This document shows, in pieces, positions 1 through 11,200 of a DNA stretch of 64,000 nt. Both the position numbers and the translations under genes were made by a program. This stretch comes from Rugalucina vietnamica (taxonomy: Eukaryota > Mollusca > Bivalvia > Lucinida > Lucinidae). The notes under the pieces are model-generated. The model was not told where the DNA came from. It was given only the letters and a program-made list of their open reading frames with translations, and made no database searches. Location of the stretch: positions 16,690,226 to 16,754,225 of the forward strand of contig OZ024876.1 of NCBI GenBank assembly GCA_964017185.1. Direction: 5' to 3'. Position 1 is the first letter of the stretch; the number at the start of each line of letters is the position of its first letter.

Positions 1-860
1 TATGTAAAAGCCTATGTTTCCAAATTTGACCTTGCCATAAAATAGGTCAAGGTCATCCAAGGGTCATCATTTTATCAAACTATGATGGGCTGAGGTCCTT
101 GATGCAACATACCAAGTTTCGTGGAAATCGGCCCACCGGTTCTGGAGAAGATTTTTGAGTGGTTTTTACCATATATGGGCGTGGCGGCCATCTTGGTCAT
201 GTGACCTGGATTTCGCGATCAAACTTTCGTCTCCCCTACCCATGGATGCTCCACATAAAATTTCACTTTGATTGGCCAAGAAGTTTCAGAGAAGAAGCTC
301 TTTGAAAAGTGTGTATGGTTAACAGACTGGCCAAGGTCAAGAGATGACCTTGACCTATATTAATCACATACCTTCATCTACTCCATTAGCTGTTTGCATC
401 TACCACTTTTCAGGCCTCAGGCTGCAATAGTTTTCAAAAAATCCATAGTTTTCACTTTTTCCCATGTAAAAGCCTATGTTTCCAAATTTGACCTTGCTGT
501 AAAATAGGTCAAGGTCATCCAAGGGTCATCATTTTATCAAACTATGATGGGCTGAAGTCCCCGATGCTACATACCAAGTTTCGTGGAAATCAGCCCAACG
601 GTTCTGGAGAAGAAGATTTTTGAAGGGTTTTTACCATATATGGGCGTGGCTGCCATCTTGGTCATGTGACCTGGATTTCGCGATCAAACTTGAAATGCCA
701 CTACCCAAGGAGGCTCCACATAAAATTTCAACTAGATCGGCCAAGCGGTTTCAGAGAAGAAGATCTTTGAACTTGTGGACGACGGACGGACGCCGGATCA
801 TGGCCATCTTGTTTTTAGCTCACCTTGTGAGCCTTCGGCTCAGGTGAGCTAAAAACCAAT
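1..860. repeat. family F tandem-core repeat element, 3' part
   Basis: Two about 460-bp cores carry ATAGGTCAAGGTCATCCAAG and GGCGGCCATCTTGGTCATGT. They are followed by a short GACGGACGGACGCCGG tract and the terminal stem TAGCTCACCTTGTGAGCCTT / CGGCTCAGGTGAGCTA. The 5' end is off the window. Confidence 0.9.
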
Positions 861-1339
861 AATCTTGGTTTCTCATCAGGTCCAACACAAACCGGCCTGT
901 ACAGTCACAGAAGCAGGCTAGAGATTTAACTCTAGAAGAGCAATTGTACAATCACTGAAACAAACAATACAACTTCTGACACAGGTCAAGGTGCCTTTAC
1001 AAATAACAGCAACATAATTGCCATACTTTATACAAGAAATGCTATCTTGTTGCCATACTATACCTGTGGGGAAGACTGGATTGTGTCAAACTTCTCCAGC
1101 AGCTTCAAGTAGTTCTCAAACAATAGAAATAGTTGGAAAAGAAGACGATACAACTTCTGACACAGGTCCAGTTTCTGAAAAAATGAGAATCAATTCAAAG
1201 TATTAAAACTTTTTTTTATTGTTATGATACAACCAGAGGCCCATGGACCACAAAGCTCACCTGATTTAACAGCTATCGTTGAATGTAAAATTTATGGCCA
1301 CTCAACAATTTATAACTGATAAAATTCTGTAATATTCTA

Positions 1340-1945
1340 TCCAATGTCTTTGCAAAAACACCATCTTAGAAGTCAAATAAAACATAGAAGACTACTCCAA
1401 AAACATTTATGCAAAAACAAAATTCAAATATCCGAAATAAGACTGCAGAAACGGCCAATTTCTACTTTTCCCATTATAAGTCTCTGCAAACTGAAAGTTG
1501 CCATAGCAACCAGAGTTCTTATCTGATTGGAACAACAACAACAAAAAAACAATTTCTTTGTAGAGGTTAATGCCAGGAACATAAATGCAAAGTATCAGCT
1601 TCATACAGCAAACAGTTTCTGAGGAAAAGATTTTTAAAGATTTTTTCTCTCGAAAATTTGCTCTTTTAGGGGCCCCAGCAACCAATCAAAGTAAGGGATT
1701 AGGATGAAGTTCATCTGCAACATTAGAGGACTACTCAATAAACATTTCTGAAAAAAAAAATCCAATAGACTGCAGAAATACAAAATTTTCACTTTTCCCA
1801 TAGTAAGTCCATGGAAACTGAAAGTTGCCGTAGCAACCAGAGTTCTTATCTGACTGGAACAAAAAACAACTGTTTTGTAGAGGCTAATGCTAGGAAGATG
1901 TATGCAAAGTATCAGCTTCATAACCAAAACAGTTTCTGAAGAGAA
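1340..1945. repeat. two-copy direct repeat, about 320 bp
   Basis: Copies near 1340-1640 and 1670-1945 share AACTGAAAGTTGCC, GCAACCAGAGTTCTTATCTG and TTTCTGAGGAAAAGATTTT. They resemble decayed F/G-type cores. Open frames on the minus strand here are repeat-derived. Confidence 0.8.
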
Positions 1946-1984
1946 GATTTTGTAAGATTATTTTCGAAAATTTAAGCAACCAAG

Positions 1985-2107
1985 TCTGTAACTTATCCTG
2001 CTTTTAAATGTTAAAATGACAATTGTTGGCATTTTAACATTTATGAGCAGGATAAATTTTAGTCTCAGCTGAGCAGAGCATGAAAAAAGTTTTATAACCT
2101 TGGGACC
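1985..2107. mobile_element. truncated MITE-2 fused to FRY exon E30
   Basis: It has the terminal AAAGTTTTATAACCTTGGGA and the AATGACAATTGTTGGCATT palindrome, but the far end is missing. The plus-strand end GGGACC meets the coding sequence of E30. Confidence 0.85.
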
Positions 2108-2323
2108 AGTTTGCTTGCATCGCAGCTCAATGTGTACCTGATCTTCAGTGCATCCTGCTGGATACGTTGTCCCACCATCAGCCAGGGATTGCTGCTTGAT
2201 AGAAGACTTGATCAACTCCAGGCTCTGTTCTGCCAGGTCCTTCCTGATACAGTACGTCTCAAAACATTCCTGTATCTCCAGTAGGCAATACTTGTGACTA
2301 GACACCACTCCACTACCCATCAG
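2108..2323 (-). CDS. FRY: FRY exon E30, last recognised exon, runs into a MITE
   Basis: Acceptor tttgtttag/CTGATGG, phase 0. It reads [65 protein letters not shown], matching L.SCGLLE...FGVLELQEHL.TY..K..A.EQWL and the later D.QELEWRSRE. At 2107 the frame enters a MITE-2 copy (GGTCCC) and stays open to a stop at 1958. The short conserved tail after this point in other furry proteins is not visible. Either the MITE supplies a new C-terminus or a donor (for example at gtacac or in the MITE) leads to an unseen exon. Confidence 0.88.
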
Positions 2324-5300
2324 CTAAACAAAAGAAAACAATTAGAAGGCCTAGGGGAAGACTGGTTTTCTTTAACTGAATAAAAACATTTACTTGTACT
2401 TACTTACCTACAAGTAAGAAAGGTGGCATTTCCAATGTGTACATTCATTTACATTACTGGACAAGGAAAACCAATGCATATTTTTTTCTTTTTTTTTTTT
2501 TTTTTTTTTTTTTTCTTTTTCTTTCTTTTTTTTCAGGGCAACCAATTTATTCTCCCATTTTTTTCTCTTCTTTTTTTCAGTTACCTGAGGGCAACCCATT
2601 AATTCTCCCAGTTTTTTTTTTCTCTTCTTTTTTCAGTTACCTGAGGGCAACCCATTTATTCTCCCCGTCATTTCTCGATTTTTCATTTTTGTTTCAATTT
2701 TTATTTCATTGAAATCCTGCTTAGACATTATTATCAACATTATCACACAGTGCACATGTACATGTACCTGCCTTTATTTCAAACATAGGAGAATAAAGAT
2801 CTGAACCCATATATTACAAATAGACTTTCCCATTGGTATCATTTGGATGAGTCCACTTTCGTTTTGAGGGACATCAGGAGTAATTTTGAATTTTTAACAT
2901 GTTTTTCGATGAAATTCCTCTAACAAACAGAAAAGCCCCAGATGGGATGCCGCGTTCTGCTGCGTCACATCTGGGGCTATTCTGTTTGCCTATGTCCCAT
3001 AAAAAGAGAGCCAGGCTTACCGGTAAATAAGTTAAGAGTAAATCATCTCAGTCAACAATATTTCAGTCATGTTAGGATGGAGCCACTATCTATTTTTAAG
3101 TAAATAATCTCTCACACATAATGGAAGTTTTGACTTTAGAAACTATCCTATCATAAGCTACACAGTTAATGTGAAGCTAATCTATATCTTTAACAAGTAT
3201 AAGCTTTAACAAAAAGCTTGGTCTACGCTTCGCATATATAAACTAGAATGTCAGAGAATCTGACCGTACTCCCATTTCATCGTGGTGCATTTGACTGAAC
3301 AGAAATAAAACGCTGCGCGGTGAAAGCATTCATACCTGACAATCGACCTGTCGGTTCATTTCATTCCGTTGTGGCTTGGATAGAATGTAATTGGCTAAAC
3401 GGCAGGTGGGGCGCGGTCAAAGCTTTCATACCTGACCATATAGCGTCACAATACCGTCGGTTCATTTCATTCCGTTGTTGCTTAGATAGAATGCAATCAT
3501 GCACCAGTTCCACGAATTTAACAATTTGCCCCCATTTTTGGTACCTACTGCATAATTGGTACAAATGTTACCAACCAAAGGGAGGTTTGCATGGGTGTTT
3601 GAGGTGTTTACACGGTCCTTGGCGAAACCACCCGGAATCCTACTAACACGATGGTCAAGCCACTAGACTCAAACGTGCAGTTGCAGTTGTAGAGCGGTGT
3701 ATGAGTTGTCTTGTAAGTAGGTCAATCTCAAACCTTAGAGTAGTCTACGCGCTGGCGCGTAGACAATCACATAACCAAAAACACAGGTCTAGAAAAATGT
3801 GTTTCAAAAAAGTTTTATTTATAACTTATACAAGCCTGGTTACAGTGAGTGGTGTCCTATTTATGGGACATATGCAAACAGTATAGCCCCAGATGCAACG
3901 CCGCGACACTGGACTCACTCAAATGATAATGATGGGGGAGTCCATTTGTCATAAAAAGGGTTAAAAGGTGTTTTTCTTTTGCTCCGGAGTTAGTTATTTG
4001 ACGCCCAGGGATCTCCATCGTCGGGCAGCTTACTCAATCTGTGAGTCCTCGTTTTTGATTCATCATGGTGGTTATCATGATTTATTTGTTTGTTCTTGAT
4101 GATTCATTGACTAGTTAGAGTTCACCACGAGGACCGAACAACTAAATGTTGTGAACCACTGCAGAAGCTGAGGGTGAAGTTAGATATCTGTAAAATCGAT
4201 TAATTCTAGATTACCAGTAATTCTAGATTACTGATCGTTCCAAGGCGATACTTCTGTGGTGGTGCTTGATTGTTAGTTTAGTTTTTTCCCACCTCAGTTT
4301 TTGGAGAGGGATTCTCTTTCTGATTGCGCCTTTTCCTGATGGTTGCCTACTTGTACCTTTTTAAAAGAGGGGGTGAACTTACAACATCAGGATCAATGAA
4401 GAAATACGGACATTCTAGGTGGATAAGCATCATGTCTAATGTCTGAAGTATACATGGTTAAGGTCAACAACATAGAGATTGGCATATACAAAACACATAG
4501 ACCTTTCTTATGAGAAAACCAATAGGTGCTATTACATTTGCGCACATTTTTCAAAAATTTCGTTTGCGCACAGTTTTCATTTGCACACAGAAATGTATAT
4601 CATTTGCGCACAGTTTTACTGTTACATTTGCGCACATGTTTTTAGGCCTCTTCCTTGGCCAGCTGCTGGTATTCTATTAAATCAAGGTACGACAAATGAA
4701 GTATCATCACTGTTATCCCTGTTCACCGGCCTGGGTGTGAAGAGTTTCAGGAGTCGCAGCCCTGGACTCTTCTTCCTAGAAGTCATGTTCGAATCTCCCT
4801 CAAAGAATCATTGTATCATTTAGCTGGGTTTGCAAGTTTTCTTTATGCATCACCACAAGTGTACCGTCTTACTTTCTCTTTCTTTTCTGAATCTAAAACC
4901 TTCATATAAAATTCCTCGTTTTCCAGGATTTGTTTTAAAATGTTCCATTTGGCTTGTCTATACAGACCCGCGAGCGCAAACATACCATTTACCGAAAAAA
5001 TATAGATGTGCACAAATGTAACATTTACCTGGGGAAATTGTGTGCGCAAATGAAAACGTTTACCTGGGAAAATTGTGTACGCAAATGAACCACATTCTTT
5101 CAAAAATGTGCGCAAATGTGCTGCCACCAACCAACAATTTGAGTTTCTGACCAGGCCCCAAGGTTATAAAACTTTTTTCATGCTCAACTCAGCTGAGACT
5201 AAAATTTATTCTGCTCATAAATGTTAAAATGCCAACAGTTGTTGGCATTTAAACATTTATAAGCAGGATAAATTACTAGCTTTTGTAAATTAAGCCTAAA

Positions 5301-8193
5301 ATTTCCATTAAGTTTGGCTATTTTGTTAATTATGAGCTGTTTAAATTTCATGCTCAGCTGAGCTGAGCACAACAGAAAGTTTATTATCTAATTCAGACAC
5401 AAATCGGCCTGTAAAGTCACAGAAGTAGGCTTGAAGATTGAAATTTTGGATTTGTGAAGAAGAGAAATTGTAATATCTGTGTAGCGAAAACAAAGACACT
5501 GATCAGATGTGCAATTACTGCACAGCTCATCTGCGCCTTTGTTTCTGCCCAGTCAACAATTTTTCCAGTCATGCAAGAATTAAACCCCCTTTTGATCTGT
5601 AGTTTGATGCTCTATACTCTAGCACCAGGTCCCGAGGTTACAAAACTTTTTTCATGCTCAGCTCAGCTGAAACTAAAATTTATCCTGCTCATAAATGTTA
5701 AAATGCCAACGATTGTTGGCATTTTAACATTTATGAGCAGGATAAATTACAGGCTCTGGTGACCTAAACCTGAAATTTCAATTTATTTGGGCTATTTCAG
5801 TAATTATGAGCATCCAAAATATTAAGCTCAGCTGAGTTAGAGCATGAAAAAAAGTTTTATAACATTGAGGCCAGGACACCACTCTCCACAGCATAGTAAC
5901 ATTTTAAGCAGAAACTTTTTGTCTTGCAGAGGTTCAATTTTGAATTTTTCAAAGCATAACAGGTCTGTTGTAACTAACAGGAAAACATCTGTGAAACATA
6001 TACCCCCTTATACCCCAATTTTAAATAGTAAACCAGAGTGTACAGGGCTAAACCCATTTTTTCATATTATTGCTACAAAACATAGATTGTGGGTTCTCAT
6101 TAGAACCACCTTGCCGCAGCAGTTCAAAAGTGTACCCACAATCTACGTTTCGAGCAAATACAACAAAATTATAAGCAAAATTCATCACTGTATATTGTTT
6201 GGGAGTGTTTATGTGATGAATTATAATAAAGGATATATATCTGAGCACCAATACTCTTCAATGTATCTGACTTGGAGATGTAGTAATAAGCATCCTTTGT
6301 GATATTGGCCAGTCTTCTTCTTAATTCCTGGAAAAATATATATAATTGAGCTGTCGCATTGGAAAACCAGCTATCTTCGTATGCGAAACCAAAGGCGCAG
6401 ATCATCTGTACCTCAGCTGATCAGCACCTTTATTTTTGCTACACAGATAGTACAATCTCTCGTATTCTAAAATATGAAATTTCAAGCTTATAACCATCTT
6501 CTGTGACTGTACAGGGCAAGGGCAGCTTGTGTTTGACCTGGTCGGTAATCTAAATTGTTGGTTTTCTCATGCAGCAGCTCAGATACAATAAATTGAGCCG
6601 CGACGTGAAAAAACGGCCTTCGGGATTTTCGACCAGGTCCAACATAAACCGTCACAGATGCAGGCTAGAGGCTTGAAATTTGAGAGGAATTGTACTATAT
6701 GAGTAGCAAGAACAAAGATGCTGATCAGCTGCACAGCTGATCTGCACCTTTGCTTTTGCATAGGCAAATATCCGGTTTTCTCATGACGTGTCTCAATTTA
6801 GAGTATAATACAAGCATGTACATTTGAAGAAGACATTCTCTTGCACTATTAAGATTTGAGCCTCCACATGAGAAAACCAACAATATGGGTATCCGACCAG
6901 GTGCAACACAAACCAGCCCGTACAGTCACTGCAGCAGGCTAGAAGCTTGAAATTTTGGACATACTGTAACTAGAAGAAGTATTGTACTATCCTTGTAGCA
7001 AAAACAAAGGCACTGATCAGCTGTGCAGTCACTTCGGCTTTGTTTTCGCATATGCAGATAGTTGGTTTTCTGACACGGCGGCTCGATTTATTTTGGCATT
7101 AAAATATTCTGGTGAAAGTTAAACAACTATTCCGGTGAAAGGTTAACAACCCCCCAAAATCATGAATTTTTAGTGAATAACCAAAACCACTCTGTATTAG
7201 AAAGTTTAAGCTTTGCATTATAACACAACTTGTATAACAAAGTTTTCCTTCTAGCATGGTTATGTTCAATGGCCCCCAAACTGCTTACTTATGATAGACA
7301 TGAAGCAAAATAATCATTTTGGGAGCCATAACATGGCCATGCTATATGGGCCTTCATGTGAGAAAACCAACAATCTGCATATGCAAAAACAAAGGCCCAG
7401 ACCAGCTTTGCAGTAACCGCGAAGCTGATCAGCACCTTTGTTTTTGATACACAGATAGTACAATCCCTCTTCTTCTCAAAATCCAAAATCGCAAGCTTCT
7501 TGTCTGCTTCTGTGACTGTATAGGCCAGTTTGTCAGACCTGGTCGGAAACCCAAATGGTTGGTTTTCTCATGCGAAGGCTCACATAATTTTGTGTTTTGG
7601 TTTGATTATGGCTTAAAGTCCCAGTTAACAATTTTTCTGTCATGTCAGGACGGACCAGACACAACTTTGTGAACCTACCCTGTATAACCTGGGAAATATT
7701 CTAGATGTATTAATGGTACTGGTAACGGACGCCTCGGACATGACCTTGCTGACGTGCTGTCTCCATATCTCCTCGACTTCATCACTCTGAATCATCAGGT
7801 ACATGAAACTGGCCTGGAAACTCGGGAACGTCGTTGAGGCTGCGCTGGCTCCCAGCTCACCGAGGTCATCACTGCTGCTACTGTGGAGACTGTGACTGAA
7901 AATAGGAACCAGTAAAAATCAGATTGCAAATGAGCCGAAAACAGTCTTTGGGGTGTCCGACCAGGTCCAACATAAAACCAGCCTGTGCAGTCACACAAGA
8001 AGGCTAGAAGCTTGGAATTTTAAGAAAAAGAGTGACTATATTATCTGTGTAGCGAAAACAAAGGCGCTGATCAGCTGCGCAGTTATTGCACAGCTGATCT
8101 GCGCCTTTGTATTCGCATAGGCAACTATGATTTTCTATGACAAGGCTCAACCAGCCACCTAGTTTAAAAGTAAGAACAAGCAGACAGACCCAT

Positions 8194-8228
<35 letters not shown>

Positions 8229-11200
8229 TGCCAGCTCAACAGCTAAATGTTCAGATGGCCATTTATCCTATTTAAACTGTTCCTGGATAAGCCTCTCAGA
8301 GACAGGCTATCAGTACTTAGTGCACATTTCGTTCACCACTAACTGACAAATGCTCGTTTTTAATCAGCAGAGAAGAATGGCCAGAAAAACAAAATCATGT
8401 CCAAAACCTAATGAAAGTGCCAGACATGAGATCTGAATCCAAGTCCCGAGGTTATAAAACTTTTTCATGCTCAACTCAGCTGAGACTGAAATTTAATTTG
8501 TCTGTAACTATCAAAATAGTCCAAATGAATTGAAATTTCCGGTTTTAATCACCAAAGCCTTAAATTTATCATGTTTATAAATGTTAAAATGCCAACCATT
8601 GTTGGCATTTTAACATTTACGAGCACAATAAATTTTTGTCTCAGCTGAGCTGAGCATAAAAAAGGTTTTATAACTCGGTCCCTGAACCCAAGTCCGTTTC
8701 ACTGCAAATAGGATAGGGCCATGATTTTGCTAAAATTTGCTTTAGAACTTATATCAAACTTACGTGGATGCAGTGAGAGGGCTTGATTCGCGTCTCTCTA
8801 CATGGTCTGGGTTCTGTATAACAATGACACTGCTAGCACACGGGGTGGGGCACTGTCGCAGACTCTCATCTGGGGTCGATGATACAGACTGAAATACATT
8901 TTATCATACAACTTTGCTGTTTTTCAGTGGATAACGTCATGTAATAACAAGAGGACTAATGGTCCTGTAAACGCTCACCTGAGAACTGGGATATGCAACC
9001 TAAGCTGACCTTGCCATAAAATAGGTCGCCATCCCAGGGTCATGATTTATACAAACTTTGTAGAGCTGTATTCATTGATGCTTCAGGTCAAGTTTCAAAA
9101 TCATAGGTCTCCTGGTTCTGAAGAAGAAGATTTACAATGGTTTTTACTTTTTATAGCCATGGCGGCCATCTTGGTTATGTGACCTGGACGATTTATACTA
9201 CATATAATTTTCACTCCCCTTTCCTAACGATGCTCCACTTAATGTTTGGCTTTGATTGGGCAAGCGGTTTCAGAGAAGAAAATGTTTGAATATTATGGTC
9301 ATATACATGAATATAGCCCCGGAACAGGGGCAGACAACCCCCTGAGGACAATTGTTTTTCATAACTATAAATCTTCTGCCCATTTGTATACTCCCAGCAA
9401 GTTTCCCCCCATTTAATAACATTTTACTAAATTTCCCCATTCAAATGCATAGGCAACCTATGTTGATCTTGCCGTAAAACAGATCAAGGTCATCCCAAGG
9501 TCATGATTTATATAAACTTTGTAGAGCTCCATTGCCTGATGCTTCATGCCAAGTTTTAAAATCATAGGCCTTCTGGTTCTGGAGAAGAAGATTTTTAAAG
9601 GTTTTTGCTATCTATAGCCATGGCAGCCATCTTGGTCATGTGACCTTGATCATTTATATAAACTTTAGTTCTCCCTTCCTAAGAATGATCTACATGAAGT
9701 TTGGCTTTGATTGGCCAAGCGGTTTCAGAGAAGAAGACCTTTGAATATAATGGTAATATATATGTATGTTGCCCCGGGGTGGGGGCAGACCTGCCCCTGG
9801 GGTCCAATTTTTTTTTCAGAATCATAAATCTTCAGTCCACTTGCCCAATTCCATACAGTTTTTCCCTTCAAATGACATTTTGACAATTTTCCCCATTCAA
9901 ATGCATGGGGGACCTATGTTGACCTTGCCTTTAAACAGGTCAAGGTCATCCCAGGGTCATGATTTATATAAACTTTGTATAGCTCCTCCACCTGATGCTT
10001 CATGCCAAGTTTCAAAATCATAGGCCCTCTGGTTCTGGAGAAGAAGATTTTTAAAGGTTTTTGCTATTTATAGTCATGGAGGCCATCTTGGTCGTGTGAC
10101 CTTGACCATTTATATAAATTTTCGTTCCCCCATCCCAAGGATACTACATATAAAATATGGCTTTGATTGGTCAAGCGGCTACTGAGAAAATGAAGTTTAA
10201 CATTCAATTTGTAACTGACCTTTGGGCAAGGTCAAGAAATGACCTTGACCTTTAATACTCACAACACTTCATTGGCTCAACATGTTGTCTGTATCTACCA
10301 ACTTTCAGGTCATAGGTTTCAAAACTTCCTGAAAAATTCAACGTTTTCACTTTTTTCCATTGAAAAGCCTATGTAATCAAAATTGACCTTGCCATAAAAT
10401 AGGTCAAGGTCAACCAAAGGTCATGATTTATATAAACTATGATGGACCAGAGTCCCTGATGCTTTATAACAAGTTTCGTTGAAATTGGTCCACCGGTTCC
10501 AGAGAAGAAGATTTTTTTGCGTTTTTTACCATATATGGGCATGGCGGCCATCTTGGTCATGTGACCTGCACCATTTATATAAACTTTTGTTCCCCCTTCC
10601 TAAGGATGCTCCACATGAAGTTTGGCTTTGATTGGCCCAGCGGTTTCAAAGGAGAAGATCTTTGAAAATGTGAACGGACGACGACGGACAACGACGACGG
10701 ACGGACGCCGGAGCATGGCCATCCTATAAGCTCACCTTGTCAGCCTTCGGCTCAGGTGAGCTAAAAAGTGTTATGACCACACGTGTATTAACACTTTTGC
10801 GGGAATGCATAATGTTATTGACAATGTCTGTAACAACAATGTAGATTTTCATTGAAAACATGTCCACTTTGAAGGCAAAAAAACTATTTTAAAAGTCATA
10901 TGATAAAACAAATCTTACACTCATGGTCATTTCATATGAAATTTATTAAACTCGCCGAAGGCTCTTTTAATAAATTTCATATGAAATGAAATGATCACGA
11001 GTGTAAGATTCTCTATGTATGATTTTAACCAAGAAGATTGATCAGCTGCTGTGATGGACCTCTACAAGCAGTATTGCTTAAAATAAGGTATCGGGAACCG
11101 TAAGTTAACCGTAAGTATATAGACTGTAATTTTAATACTGTAAGTTCTGGACCCAGTTGTTCAAAGCATCGTTAGCTTAACAATATCGTTAAGACATAAA

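Larger units (their letters stand above)
4448..6236 (-). other. FRY: U12-type AT-AC intron of FRY (E28-E29)
   Basis: The donor is ATATCCTTT (6236-6228), a perfect minor-spliceosome AT-AC 5' site. The 3' end is ...TATAC with a CCTTAAC branch site at 4463-4457. The branch adenosine at 4458 is 10 bases from the end of the intron, within the short range typical of U12 introns. Joining at these sites keeps the frame (ATA T/TT CAG). The 1,789-bp intron contains a 600-bp inverted-repeat element, two MITE-2 copies, a partial MITE-1 and a MITE-3. Confidence 0.9.

Noticed and set aside
2408..2599. Lysine-rich ORF
   Set aside because: It is translation of an oligo-T and T/C-rich tandem repeat.
4383..4442. 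GT-AG acceptor cttcag/ACATTA for E29
   Set aside because: It would need a phase-0 donor in E28, which has none. The AT-AC sites fit sequence, branch point and frame.
9701..10023. ORFs in family F cores
   Set aside because: The frames are not conserved between cores of the same element, so they are not genes.
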